Positions 17,901-26,287 are shown, counted from the first letter of the stretch. The stretch is 64,000 bases of DNA from Peterkaempfera podocarpi (GCF_042466665.1 NZ_CP162102.1:4588001-4652000); one strand, 5' to 3'. Notes: a model not told the origin generated them from the sequence alone. Numbers and translations are program-made.

Positions 17901-18893
17901 GGCGTACAGCGGCAGCACCTCGGTGTCCCGCAGCCCCAGCTTGCCCAGTGCGTCGGCGGTGTCGCGGATCTCCCGCTCGCCGGAGAGGAAGACCAGGATG
18001 TCCCCGGGGCCCTCGGCCTGGAGCTCCACCGCGGCGTCGCAGATCGCCTGCACCTGGTCGCGGTCGCGCTCCACCTCCTCCGCGCCGTCGCCCTCCTCCA
18101 CGATCGGGCGGTAGCGGACCTCCACGGGGTACGTGCGCCCGGAGACCTCGATGATCGGGGCGTCGCCGAAGTGGCGGGCGAAGCGCTCCGGGTCGATGGT
18201 GGCGGAGGTGATCACGACCTTGAGGTCGGGGCGGCGCGGCAGCAGCTGCCTGAGGTAGCCCAGGATGAAGTCGATGTTGAGGCTGCGCTCATGGGCCTCG
18301 TCGATGATCAGGGTGTCGTACTGGCGCAGCTCGCGGTCGGTCTGGATCTCGGCCAGCAGGATGCCGTCGGTCATCAGCTTGACCAGGGTGTCCTGGCCGA
18401 CCTGGTCGGTGAAGCGGACCTTCCAGCCGACCGCCTCGCCCAGCGGGGTGTTCAGCTCCTCGGCGACCCGGTCGGCGACCGTGCGGGCGGCGATCCGGCG
18501 CGGCTGGGTGTGGCCCACCAGGCCCTTGATCCCCCGGCCCAGCTCCAGGCAGATCTTGGGGATCTGGGTGGTCTTGCCGGAGCCCGTCTCACCGGCGACG
18601 ATCACCACCTGGTGGTCGCGGATGGCCGCCGCGATGTCGTCCTTCTTCCTGGCGACCGGCAGCTCTTCGGGGTAGTTGATCACCGGTACGGCGGCCCGGC
18701 GCTGCTCCAGCCGCAGCTCGGCCTTGCCGATCTCGGCCGCGATCTCCTCGGCGATGCTGCTGCGGGCCTCGGGGCTGCGTACCCGGCGGGCGCCGTCCAG
18801 CCGCCGTTCGAGCCGCCGCTGGTCGCGCAGCATCAGCTCGGGCAGCCGGGCCTGAAGGTCGGCGAACGGAGAACTCACAGAGGGCATCCCCAT
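14949..18893 (-). CDS. hrpA: HrpA-type ATP-dependent RNA helicase
   Basis: About 1314-residue DEAH-box helicase, the normal size for bacterial HrpA. Walker A is in GETGSGKTTQIPKI and motif II in IIDEAHERSLNIDF; the helicase C domain shows ATNVAETSLTVPGI and QRKGRCGRTSDG. The HA2/OB-fold region and the long C-terminal DUF3418-like extension complete the protein. The first in-frame ATG near the conserved start is 18893 (MGMPSVSSPFADLQARL), with another at 18887; neither has a strong ribosome site. It acts on RNA, and in other bacteria HrpA resolves stalled or collided ribosomes and processes mRNA. It follows bldC and tRNA-Asp as in S. coelicolor. Confidence 0.96.
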   Translation of the reverse strand: MGMPSVSSPFADLQARLPELMLRDQRRLERRLDGARRVRSPEARSSIAEEIAAEIGKAELRLEQRRAAVPVINYPEELPVARKKDDIAAAIRDHQVVIVAGETGSGKTTQIPKICLELGRGIKGLVGHTQPRRIAARTVADRVAEELNTPLGEAVGWKVRFTDQVGQDTLVKLMTDGILLAEIQTDRELRQYDTLIIDEAHERSLNIDFILGYLRQLLPRRPDLKVVITSATIDPERFARHFGDAPIIEVSGRTYPVEVRYRPIVEEGDGAEEVERDRDQVQAICDAAVELQAEGPGDILVFLSGEREIRDTADALGKLGLRDTEVLPLYARLSSAEQHRVFQSHRGRRIVLATNVAETSLTVPGIKYVIDPGTARISRYSHRTKVQRLPIEAISQASANQRKGRCGRTSDGICIRLYSEEDFLSRPEFTDAEILRTNLASVILQMTAAGLGDIAAFPFIDPPDSRNIRDGVNLLHELGALDPAQKDPRKRLTQLGRKLAQLPVDPRLARMVLEADRNGCVREVMVIASALSIQDPRERPSEKRQAADEKHRRFADETSDFLAYLNLWRYIREQQKELSSSAFRRMCRTDYLNYLRIREWQDIYTQLRTVAKQLGVHITEPVPGAEPDAQRIHTSLLAGLLSHIGLMDVEKREYVGARGARFAVFPGSGLFKKPPRWVMSAELVETSRLWARINAKIEPEWVEPLAGHLIKRTYSEPHWEKKAGAVLAYEKVTLYGIPIVAQRKVNYGRIDPELCRELFIRNALVEGDWETHHQFFSANRRLLSEVEELENRARRRDILVDDETLFDFYDRRLPEDVVSAAHFDSWWKQTRRDQPDLLNFEKSMLINEAAGGVTEEDYPDHWHQGKLRFRLTYQFEPGSDADGVTVHIPLPVLNQVSSEGFDWQIPGLREELVTAMIRSLPKAVRRNFVPAPNFAKAVLQKVTPRQEPLLPALERELRRMTGVTVPPEAWGQTPVPDHLQITFRVVDERRRRLAESKDLEELRLRLKPKLKATLSSAASDEGLEQQGLTAWPSGTPALPRTFERRSRGHSIRAYPALADDGDSVSVRLFDTAEEQQHAMWAGTRRLLVLTTPSPVKSIQGRLGNQAKLALSNNPHGSIGALFDDIVCCATDKLTADAGGPAWDEEGFGKLRDQVRAELYDTAADTTLKTASALIAFQRATNRLKTISSPVLLPAVSDVRAQLAALVHPGFVTGTGWARLPDLRRYLLAAERRLEALPDHPQRDLQHLQRVEQLQQEYAELLAAVPAGERPSEEVRQIRWMLEELRVSFFAQTLGTPTPISEKRILKAMDRATAA

Positions 18894-19228
18894 ACAGTCG
18901 CAAGAAACGGCGGGCGGTCGCACGCGGGTTTTCGCCGCGCAGCACAGCCGCGGTCAGCTGCCAGTGTGCGGCAGTGGCCCGGCCGGCTGCCGCGAGGGCT
19001 CGGCCCGGGCGCCGGCGGGCGCTCGGCTCGGATGCCCCGTTGCGGCCGGCTGCCCCCATCGGCCCTCGGTCCCCGAATCGGGCCCGGAGATCGAGGATAG
19101 CTCCGAGCGAGAGGGTTCCAGAGGCCCGACCCGCCTGGACCATCCCCGGTCGCGGGCGTCCGCTGTGGCCTGGAGGCTGAGGTCATGCCGTCAGGCACTG
19201 GCGGCCCGCGTACGACAGGAGCAGCCCG
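18894..19228. other. divergent intergenic region hrpA/lipoprotein
   Basis: 335 bases without a supportable gene. It must hold the hrpA promoter (leftward) and the lipoprotein promoter (rightward). An AGGAG ribosome site at 19217-19221 belongs to the lipoprotein gene. Confidence 0.5.
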
Positions 19229-19972
19229 GTGGTGACCACCCAGCGCACGATCGTCCTCGGCAACCCGTCCGCGTCGCGGCGGCGGCGCTCTGCCGCGGCT
19301 GCGGCTGCCCTGCTGGCGGCGGCGGTCGCCGGGGTCGCGGTGGCGGCCTGCAGCAGTTCCCCGTCCACCGGGGGCGGTGCCGCGCCGTCGGTTGCGGCGG
19401 AGGTCTCCCGGATCGCCGGGTCGGCGGCGGCGGTCGCCTCGGAGCATGCCGCCTCGGCGGCTGCCAAGGCGTCCGAGGCGGCGGCCGGGATCGCCTCGCA
19501 GGCGCAGTCGCAGGCCTCCGCGGTCCAGTCGGCGGCGGCGTCCTTCGCCTCGGCGCATCCCTCCGTGCTGGCCTCGGTGTCGGCGGGTGCGGCGTCCCTG
19601 GAAGCCCGGGCGCACGCCTTCGAGGCATCGGTCGAGGCGCGGGTGCGGGGCGGCCAGGCCTCGGCCTCGGCTGCCCTCAAGTCGGTCAGCGGGAGCGGCA
19701 ACGCGGTCGCCGACGTACGGCTCACGGGGGTGCCCACCGCCACCACCGGGGGCCGCCCGGGGGCTTCGGTGCTGATCACCAACCACGGCCGCGACATCGC
19801 CTCCTACGCCGTGCAGGTCGACTTCGTCGACGCCTCCGGCAAGACGGTGGAGACGGCGGTGGTCGGGGCCCAGGACCTGGCGGCGGGGGCCTCGGTCACC
19901 AAGCTGGCCTTCGCGGCCCACCCGGCGACCGGGACCACGACTCCCAAGGTCGCCAAGGCCCAGCGCTTCTGA
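19229..19972 (+). CDS. Ala-rich lipoprotein with C-terminal beta domain
   Basis: 247 residues from GTG 19229 (19232 also possible) behind AGGAG. An Arg-rich n-region and hydrophobic stretch lead to the lipobox VAAC, so export and lipid anchoring are likely. Next comes a long Ala/Ser-rich helical or coiled segment, roughly residues 55-150 (e.g. AASAAAKASEAAAGIASQAQ). Last is a beta-rich domain (VRLTGVPTATTGGRPGASVLITNHGRD) resembling the FxLYD/DUF-type domains that sit outside the membrane. A long stalk holding a small domain away from the membrane is the simplest reading; the function is unknown. Confidence 0.75.
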   Translation: MVTTQRTIVLGNPSASRRRRSAAAAAALLAAAVAGVAVAACSSSPSTGGGAAPSVAAEVSRIAGSAAAVASEHAASAAAKASEAAAGIASQAQSQASAVQSAAASFASAHPSVLASVSAGAASLEARAHAFEASVEARVRGGQASASAALKSVSGSGNAVADVRLTGVPTATTGGRPGASVLITNHGRDIASYAVQVDFVDASGKTVETAVVGAQDLAAGASVTKLAFAAHPATGTTTPKVAKAQRF

Positions 19973-20065
19973 GCGCCGGCGGGTCACCGGTCCGGCCGGG
20001 CGCAGGGCCCGGCCGGACCGGCGGTCGCGATCAGCCGATGGTCGCGATTCAGAAGGTGCTCCCGA

Positions 20066-20332
20066 TCAAACGGTGAGCTCGGCGGGCACCGCGGCCAGTG
20101 CCTCCTGGATGGCCGCCACCAGCCGGCGGGCGGACTCCGCTGTCAGCTCCAGGGCGACCCGCGCCGAGGGCCCCTTGCTGGGGTCGGCGAAGTCGATGTT
20201 GAGCGTGTGCTCGGCCATCGCATGAACGGGGTGGTCGAAGTACACCGTCACATCGGTCACATGGAACCAGGAGCCGCCCGGCCCCTTCGCGCTCCCGTCG
20301 ATGCTGTCCTTGACGGTGGTGTAGGTGCACAC
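20066..20332 (-). CDS. DUF6295 family protein
   Basis: 88-residue cytoplasmic protein beginning MCTYTTVKDSIDGSAKGPGG, with WFHVTDVTVYFDHPVHAMAEHTLNIDF, a pattern I recognise as DUF6295. The C-terminal part is a helix (SARRLVAAIQEALAAVPAEL). The start at 20332 is only two bases after the stop of the dienelactone hydrolase gene, so the two are one operon. Function unknown; the repeated pairing with a DLH and a divergent MarR regulator suggests an accessory role in a small-molecule response. Confidence 0.8.
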   Translation of the reverse strand: MCTYTTVKDSIDGSAKGPGGSWFHVTDVTVYFDHPVHAMAEHTLNIDFADPSKGPSARVALELTAESARRLVAAIQEALAAVPAELTV

Positions 20333-20334
20333 GG

Positions 20335-21078
20335 TCAGGCCCCCAGGTGCTTGCCGAAGAAGGCGGTGATCCGCTCCCAGCCGTCGTTGGCGGCGGCCGC
20401 GTTGTACGAGGGGCGGTCGACGGCGAAGAAGGCGTGGCCCGCCCCCTCGTAGGTGTGGAACTCGAACTCCTTGCCCTGGGCGGTCAGGATCTGCTCCAGC
20501 TCCGCGACCTGCTCCGGACCGGGGAAGCTGTCCTCGGCGCCGAAGAGCCCCAGCAGCGGGGCGCGCAGCTCCGGCAGCCGGTCCACCAGGTTGGTGACCT
20601 TCAGCGGGAAGCCCTCAGGCGGGGTGCCGGTGACAAAGGCGCCGTAGCAGTCCACCGCGGCGTCCACATCGAGGCTGCAGGCCGCCAGCACCGTCTGCCG
20701 TCCGCCGGAGCAGTAGCCGATCACGCCGACGTTGCCGTTGGAGCTGTCCAGCGCCCGCAGGGCCGCGGCGGCACCGGCCACATCGCCGATCAGGCGCGCG
20801 TCCGGAACTCCGCCGGCGGCGCGGGCCACCGCGGCGGCGTCGTCGGGGGCCGCCCCCGGTGCCTCGCGGGTGTACAGGTTGGGGCAGATCGCGTCGTAGC
20901 CGAGCTCGGCGAAGCGGCGGACGATCTCCTTGGTGGCCCGGTCGTAGCCGGGCATGTGGTGGATGACCACCACGCCGCCACGGCGCTGCTCGCCCTGCGG
21001 GCGGGCCAGATAGGCCTCGATCTCGTCGCCTTCGTGCCCGGTGATCCGGACGGTCACCGCGCTGAGGGAGTCACTCAT
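20335..21078 (-). CDS. dienelactone hydrolase family protein
   Basis: 247-residue alpha/beta hydrolase. The nucleophile motif is GYCSGG (cysteine, as in dienelactone hydrolases), the acid is in the LLGLFGAEDSFPG strand, and the histidine is in EGAGHAFF. It hydrolyses ester or lactone bonds; the substrate is unknown. The start at 21078 has AGGAG about 10 bases upstream; an in-frame ATG seven codons earlier (21099) is less likely. It is divergent from the MarR gene with only 41 bases between starts, the usual arrangement for a MarR-controlled enzyme. Confidence 0.9.
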   Translation of the reverse strand: MSDSLSAVTVRITGHEGDEIEAYLARPQGEQRRGGVVVIHHMPGYDRATKEIVRRFAELGYDAICPNLYTREAPGAAPDDAAAVARAAGGVPDARLIGDVAGAAAALRALDSSNGNVGVIGYCSGGRQTVLAACSLDVDAAVDCYGAFVTGTPPEGFPLKVTNLVDRLPELRAPLLGLFGAEDSFPGPEQVAELEQILTAQGKEFEFHTYEGAGHAFFAVDRPSYNAAAANDGWERITAFFGKHLGA

Positions 21079-21119
21079 GGGAACAGCCGCTCCTGTCATA
21101 AGTACGGACTGATAAGCCT

Positions 21120-21569
21120 ATGCTGATGTTCTCGGGCGACTCCATCGAGGCGGCACGTGTCGCAGCCGACCTGCGCGCCTGCCCGGGGCCGCTGGTGCGC
21201 CGGCTGCGCCAGGTCCGGCCGGACGACGAGCCGACCCTCTCGCAGACCTCGATGCTGGTACGGCTGGACCGGGAGGGCCCGGCCTCCCTCGCCGCACTCG
21301 CGGCCGGTGAGGGCATCCGGCCCCAGTCGGCCTGCACCATCGTCAGCGCCCGGGAACGGCGAGGGCTGGTGGCCCGCACCCCGGACCCGGACGACGGCCG
21401 GCGGATCGTGGTGGCGTTGACCGGCACCGGACGGGACGGCCTGCGCGGCGCCGGCCAGGAGCGGGCACGGCGGCTGACCGAGGCGACATCGGACCGGCTC
21501 ACACCTGCCGAGCAGCAGCAACTTGCCGCTGACCTGCCGCTGTTGGGCAAGGTATCCCGCCACCTCTGA
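21120..21569 (+). CDS. MarR family transcriptional regulator
   Basis: 149 residues with a MarR winged helix: SQTSMLVRLDREGPASLAALAAGEGIRPQSACTIVSARERRGLVARTPDPDDGRR, the last part being the wing. The protein probably acts as a dimer that releases DNA on ligand binding, controlling itself and the divergent dienelactone hydrolase/DUF6295 operon through the 41-bp shared region. ATG 21120 and ATG 21126 are both possible starts; the transcript may be leaderless. The control target is inferred from gene order. Confidence 0.88.
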   Translation: MLMFSGDSIEAARVAADLRACPGPLVRRLRQVRPDDEPTLSQTSMLVRLDREGPASLAALAAGEGIRPQSACTIVSARERRGLVARTPDPDDGRRIVVALTGTGRDGLRGAGQERARRLTEATSDRLTPAEQQQLAADLPLLGKVSRHL

Positions 21570-21699
21570 CGGGCCGTCCGCAGCACGGCGGCCCGCTCCA
21601 CCGGAGCGGCCTCGTCCGGTTCCATACCGGGAACGTTCATTCACCGCCTGTTCACCACGAACCAGCCGGCGCGCTGTGTCCCGTGAGAACACTCCCTGC

Positions 21700-22785
21700 G
21701 TGAGACGCATATTCTCAGTGGCCCTCGCGGTCCTGCTGGTCGTCGGCATCGTGGCCGCCGTCCTGGCAGGCCGGGACAAGGGGCAGAGCACGGCGACGAC
21801 GACCGTGCGAGGGGTCATCGGATCGGAGAAGGCGGAGTTCTTCGCCGACCCCGACGTGGTGAAAGCGTTCGCCGACCACGGGCTGACCGTCCAGACCGAG
21901 ACATCCGGATCCTGGGCCATGGACAGCCTCGACAGCAGCGGATACGACTTCGCCTTTCCCAGCAGCAGCGCACCCGCCGACGAACTCCGCAGCAAGTCGA
22001 AGACCCCCGGCGGAGCGCTGCGGCCTTTCTACTCGCCCCTGGTGGTGGCCGCGCACCGCGACGCCGCCGAGGTGCTGGCCGCCAACGGACTGGCGACCCT
22101 GCCGGGCGGGCAGTCCGGCACGCTGCGCATGAACGCCTATCTGACGGCGATGCGGAAGAACACCACCTGGCAGCAGTTGAAGGGATCCGCCGCCCACGCC
22201 GAGCTGACCGGCACCCTCTTCATCACCAGCACCGACCCGCTCTCCTCCAACTCCGGGGCGCTCTATCTCGCCGCCGCCTCCTATGTGGCCAACGGCGGCG
22301 AGGTGGTCGCCGCCAGCCGCGGCGTGGCAGCCACCGCGCCCCTGCTGCACAAGCTGATCGCCGTCCAGGGCGCCCAGCAGTCCAGCAGCGACGCACCCTT
22401 CCGCGACTTCCTCAGCGGGGTGGGCAATCCGCTGGTGCTGGTCTACGAGTCGCAGGTGGCCTCGCTGCTGGTCCGCCACCAGGCCGGGGAACTCGGCGAC
22501 CTGGTGGTGCTCTACCCCGACACCACCGTCTCCAGCGACCACACCGTGGTGCCGTTCACCGAGAACGGCAAACGCGTCGGGGAGCTGCTGCGCGACGACT
22601 CCAGACTGCGGCAGCTGGCGGTGCGCTTCGGGTTCCGGCCGCAGGGCGACACCAAGGAGTTCAACGCGGCGGTCGCGCCGTACACCGCATACCTCAACCA
22701 GAAGCTGACCGGTGTCCGGCAGGCACCCGTGCCCACCTCCGCGGTGATGCGCGAGATCGCCCGCCTGGCCCGGGACGAGAAGTAG
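21700..22785 (+). CDS. membrane-anchored solute-binding-like protein of the TelA operon
   Basis: 361 residues from GTG 21700. A single N-terminal hydrophobic helix (residues ~5-24, FSVALAVLLVVGIVAAVLA) without a lipobox anchors an extracytoplasmic periplasmic-binding-protein-like domain. It opens GVIGSEKAEFFADPDVVKAF, resembling the solute-binding (SBP_bac_11-like) fold, and has an FPSSSAPADE loop typical of anion-binding serines. No permease or ATPase is nearby, so uptake is unlikely. It is the first of four closely packed genes with TelA, a second SBP-like/vWA lipoprotein and a membrane protein, and ends 8 bases before telA. Confidence 0.75.
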   Translation: MRRIFSVALAVLLVVGIVAAVLAGRDKGQSTATTTVRGVIGSEKAEFFADPDVVKAFADHGLTVQTETSGSWAMDSLDSSGYDFAFPSSSAPADELRSKSKTPGGALRPFYSPLVVAAHRDAAEVLAANGLATLPGGQSGTLRMNAYLTAMRKNTTWQQLKGSAAHAELTGTLFITSTDPLSSNSGALYLAAASYVANGGEVVAASRGVAATAPLLHKLIAVQGAQQSSSDAPFRDFLSGVGNPLVLVYESQVASLLVRHQAGELGDLVVLYPDTTVSSDHTVVPFTENGKRVGELLRDDSRLRQLAVRFGFRPQGDTKEFNAAVAPYTAYLNQKLTGVRQAPVPTSAVMREIARLARDEK

Positions 22786-22793
22786 GAGCCGGC

Positions 22794-23975
22794 ATGGCCA
22801 CCCCCGACGACTCACCGCTGGTCCTCACCCCGCCCGACCCGGTCGCACCGGTACCCAAGGAGCGGGCCTCCGGCCTGGTGCCGCTGGCCGACGGCGTACG
22901 CGCCGACATGGAGCGCCGCGCCACCGCCTATGTGGAGGGCCTCGCAGGTCTGGACGCCCGCAGCCCCGAGTTCGCCTCCCGGCTGGGCGAGATCGCCTCG
23001 CTCGGCAGCGCCGACATCCGTGCTGCCGCCCAGCAGTCCAACCGGATGCTGGAGCGCACCGTCCGCTCGCTCTCCGGCGGACCCGGGTCCGACGCCGGCG
23101 CCCGGGTGTCCGCGGGCCTGGTCGAGCTGCGCCGTACCGTCGAGGACCTCGACCCCGGGGACAGCCCCGGCCGCGGTGCCCGCCGGCTGCTCTCCCGACT
23201 GCCCGGCGGCAACCGGCTGCGGGACCACATCGCCCGCTACGCCTCCGCGCAGGCGACCCTGCAGGGGATCGTCGGCAGCCTGCGCAGCGGCCAGGACGAA
23301 CTGCGCCGCGACAGCGCCGCCCTGCACACCGAGCGCACCCGGCTGTGGGAGGCGATGGGCAGGCTCCAGGAGTACGCGGTCCTCACCGACGCGCTGGACG
23401 GCGCCGTCGAGCGGCGCATCGCCGAGACCGAGGCCGACGACCCGCAGCAGGCCGAGGCGCTCCGCGCCGACCTGCTCTTCCCGGTCCGCCAGAAGCACCA
23501 GGACCTGCTGACCCAGCTCGCCGTCTGCGCCCAGGGCTATCTGGCGATGGACGTGGTGCGCCGCAACAACGACGAACTGGTCAAGGGCGTCGACCGGGCG
23601 GCCACCACCACCGTCACCGCGCTGCGCATCGCGGTGATGCTCGCCTCGGCCCTGGACAACCAGCGCAAGGTCGTCGAGCAGGTCAACGCCCTGCGCGGGA
23701 CCACCGAGGACCTCATCCGCGGCAATGCGGAGATGCTCGCCGGTCAGAGCGGCGAGATCCAGCGGATCGCCGCCGACCCGGCGGTGGGGGTGGAGACCCT
23801 GCGCAGCGCCTTCCAGCAGATCTACCGGACCCTGGACGCCATCGACACCTACAAGGCGCAGGCGACCGAGACCATGGCGGCCACCGTCTCCACCCTCACC
23901 GCCGAACTCCAGGACGCCGGAGCCCGCCTGGAGCGCAGCCGCGCCATCGCGGAACTCGAGGGAGGGGCTGGATGA
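22794..23975 (+). CDS. TelA/KlaA toxic-anion-resistance family protein
   Basis: 393-residue, almost wholly alpha-helical protein. The C-terminal two-thirds match the TelA family: PVRQKHQDLLTQLAVCAQGYLAMDVVRRNNDELVKGVDRAATTTVTALRIAVMLASALDNQRKVVEQV, with the long coiled-coil helices expected. There is no signal peptide, so it is cytoplasmic. TelA-family members were first linked to tellurite resistance and are placed in Ter-type stress systems, but their biochemical role is not established. Start ATG 22794 follows a GGAG ribosome site; its stop overlaps the next start (ATGA, 23972-23975). Confidence 0.9.
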   Translation: MATPDDSPLVLTPPDPVAPVPKERASGLVPLADGVRADMERRATAYVEGLAGLDARSPEFASRLGEIASLGSADIRAAAQQSNRMLERTVRSLSGGPGSDAGARVSAGLVELRRTVEDLDPGDSPGRGARRLLSRLPGGNRLRDHIARYASAQATLQGIVGSLRSGQDELRRDSAALHTERTRLWEAMGRLQEYAVLTDALDGAVERRIAETEADDPQQAEALRADLLFPVRQKHQDLLTQLAVCAQGYLAMDVVRRNNDELVKGVDRAATTTVTALRIAVMLASALDNQRKVVEQVNALRGTTEDLIRGNAEMLAGQSGEIQRIAADPAVGVETLRSAFQQIYRTLDAIDTYKAQATETMAATVSTLTAELQDAGARLERSRAIAELEGGAG

Positions 23976-25582
23976 GAACCGCACTGCGCACCGCGGCCGT
24001 CGCCGTACTGGCCGCGTTGCTGCTGTCCGGCTGCGATGGCGGCAGCTCCGGCGCGGACGAGTCGGCCACGCACGGCGCTCCCAAACCCCGGGCCGGGACG
24101 CTGCGGGTGCTCGCCGGCAGTGAACTCTCCGATCTGGAACCGGTGCTGAAGGCCGCCGAGAAGGCCACCGGGGTGAAGGTGGTGCCCACCTACAGCGGCA
24201 CTCTGGACGCCGTGCAGCAGATCGCCTCCGGGCAGGCCGACCGCAGCTATGACGCGGTGTGGCTGCCCTCCGACGACTATCTGCGGCTGCACCCCGACGC
24301 GGCCCGGCGGATCGCCTCGGAGACCCCGGTGATGACCTCACCGGTCGCCCTGGGGGTGCGCGCCGAGGCTGTCCAGAGGCTCGGCTGGGACCCGGAGAAG
24401 GTCACCTGGGCGCAGATCGACCAGGCCGTCACGGCGGGGAAGCTGACCTATGGGATGACCGACCCGGCCCGATCCAACTCCGGCTACTCCGCACTGGTGG
24501 GCCTCGCCTCCGCGCTCTCCGGTGCGCAGTCCGCGCTCACCGAGCAGGACGTCCGGCAGGCGGCGCCCGCCCTGAAGCGGTTCTTCGCCGGGCAGAAGCT
24601 GACCTCCGGCTCCTCCGGCTGGCTCGCCCAGGCCTACGCCAGGCAGGGCACCGTGGACGCCCTGATCAACTACGAGTCGGTCCTGCTGTCGCTCAACCGC
24701 GACAGCCACACCGACCTGACGGTGATCCGCCCGGTCGACGGAGTGGTCACCGCCGACTATCCGCTGACCCTGCTGGCCTCCGCCGGGACCGAGCAGCGGA
24801 CCGCGTACAGCGAGCTCACCCGCTATCTGCGCAGCCCCGAGGCCCAGCAGGCGATCACCCGGCAGACCCTGCGCCGCCCCGTGGTCGCCTCGGTGGCTCC
24901 CGACCCGGCACTGCCCGCCGGCCGCCGCCGCGAGCTGCCCTTCCCCGGCAGCCGCGCCGTCGCGGACGGACTGCTGGACAGCTATGAGAACCAGCTGCGC
25001 CGGCCCTCGCGCACGGTGTACGTGCTGGACACCTCCGGCTCCATGGAGGGCGACCGGCTGAGCCGGCTCAAGACCGCCCTCGCCGGGCTGACCGGCACCG
25101 ACAACACCCCCGGCAAACGCTTCAGGGATCGCGAGGAGGTGACGCTGATGCCCTTCGCCGACACCGTGAAGAGCGTGCTCACCCACACCGTCGAGGAGGG
25201 CCGGCAGCAGCAGGCGCTGAAGGCGATCCGCGCCGACACCGACGCCCTGCGGGCCGACGGCGGCACCGCGATCTACAGCAGCCTCCAGGAGGCCTACCGC
25301 TATCTGGGGCAGCGCGCCGGCCAGGCCGGCGGAGACCGGTTCACCTCCATCGTGCTGATGACGGACGGCCAGAACACCGCGGGTGGGGGCGCCGGCGACT
25401 TCAACTCCTTCTATGCGGCCCTTCCCGCGGACCAGCGGAGCGTCCCGGTCTTCCCGATCCTCTTCGGCGACTCCGACCGGGCCGAGCTCCAGCACATCGC
25501 CGATCTGACCGGCGGGCGGCTGTTCGACGCGGTCGGCAGCTCGCTGAGCGGCGCCTTCGAGGAGATCCGTGGCTACCAGTAG
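23972..25582 (+). CDS. solute-binding + von Willebrand A lipoprotein
   Basis: 536-residue lipoprotein: lipobox LLSGC places the lipidated cysteine at residue 21. Residues ~45-330 form an SBP-like domain (GTLRVLAGSELSDLEPVLKAAEKATGVKVVP; DPARSNSGYSALVGL). Residues ~345-530 form a vWA domain with the complete metal-ion-dependent adhesion site: DTSGS (352-356), the Thr of DGGTAIYSS (~430) and the Asp of LMTDGQNT (~466). It would bind a small ligand or anion and a protein partner outside the membrane. It overlaps telA by 4 bases and the next gene by 14, so it is made with both. Confidence 0.9.
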   Translation: MRTALRTAAVAVLAALLLSGCDGGSSGADESATHGAPKPRAGTLRVLAGSELSDLEPVLKAAEKATGVKVVPTYSGTLDAVQQIASGQADRSYDAVWLPSDDYLRLHPDAARRIASETPVMTSPVALGVRAEAVQRLGWDPEKVTWAQIDQAVTAGKLTYGMTDPARSNSGYSALVGLASALSGAQSALTEQDVRQAAPALKRFFAGQKLTSGSSGWLAQAYARQGTVDALINYESVLLSLNRDSHTDLTVIRPVDGVVTADYPLTLLASAGTEQRTAYSELTRYLRSPEAQQAITRQTLRRPVVASVAPDPALPAGRRRELPFPGSRAVADGLLDSYENQLRRPSRTVYVLDTSGSMEGDRLSRLKTALAGLTGTDNTPGKRFRDREEVTLMPFADTVKSVLTHTVEEGRQQQALKAIRADTDALRADGGTAIYSSLQEAYRYLGQRAGQAGGDRFTSIVLMTDGQNTAGGGAGDFNSFYAALPADQRSVPVFPILFGDSDRAELQHIADLTGGRLFDAVGSSLSGAFEEIRGYQ

Positions 25583-26209
25583 AAGCTCCCGGCGGGGCCC
25601 GGCGGCCTATCTGGAGTCCCGTAAGAACCTCACCGGCTGCGCCCTCGCCATCGGCGGCCTGGTGCTGTACTTCGTGGGGGTGGCCGGCTCCCTGTGGCCG
25701 CTGGTCGTCGCCGGGCTCTACGCCGTCGGCGCGCTGCTGGCGCCGCCCGAGCGGCCGTCGTCGCCGGACTTCCCCGCACCCGAGGAGCAGCTCTCCGCAC
25801 TCCGCACCGACCTGGCCGCGCTGCGGGACTACCTGGTCGAGGCGCAGCTGGAGAGCCGCTTCGCCGATCTGCTGGAGCGGCTGGCCGCGCTGCTCGACCC
25901 GGACCGCGGCGGCGACGTCCTGGCCGGCGACCCGGAGGCGCTGCACGCACTCTCCCGGATCGTCCGGCAGGACGTGCCGGAGGCGGTCGACGCCTGTCTG
26001 CGGGCCCGCTGGTGGAACCGTCTCACCCCGGCACCGAGGCGCCCGAACGGCATCTGGACCGGCAGGCGGCGCTGCTCACCGAGGAGGCCACCCGACTGGT
26101 CGGGGCCCTGCGTGAGGCCGAGGAGCGCCGCCAGCACATCCACACCCGCTATCTGGAGCAGCGCCGCCCCTGGTCCGAGGACGACCACCGGGACCCGACG
26201 CTGCCGTAG
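25569..26209 (+). CDS. helical membrane protein of the TelA operon, apparent frameshift
   Basis: GTG 25569 overlaps the vWA gene by 14 bases with GGAG just upstream. Two adjacent membrane helices (residues ~20-58, LTGCALAIGGLVLYFVGVAG and LWPLVVAGLYAVGALLA) precede a cytoplasmic helical domain (EEQLSALRTDLAALRDYLVE ...). The initial frame degenerates after WWNRLTP and runs to 26483 into the next gene. One frame over, GTEAPERHLDRQAALLTEEATRL ... DHRDPTLP continues with good codon bias to a stop at 26207-26209. Adding one C to the C4 run at 26026-26029 joins them (about 213 residues). The layout recalls XpaC-like partners of TelA, but I cannot confirm homology. Confidence 0.7.
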
Positions 26210-26287
26210 CGCAGCTCCCGTAGCGCCGCCCGGCCGGACGGGCCGCAACATCCCCTTCGACGCTGTGGAGTTGATTGACTGGCGTCC

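Noticed and set aside
16233..19100. 955-codon open frame antisense to hrpA
   Set aside because: Shadow of hrpA with no recognisable domain and no start signals.
21079..21119. MarR operator palindrome in the 41-bp divergent region
   Set aside because: Only weak dyad symmetry is visible (CTTAT repeated directly, short AGT/ACT arms); not enough to call a site.
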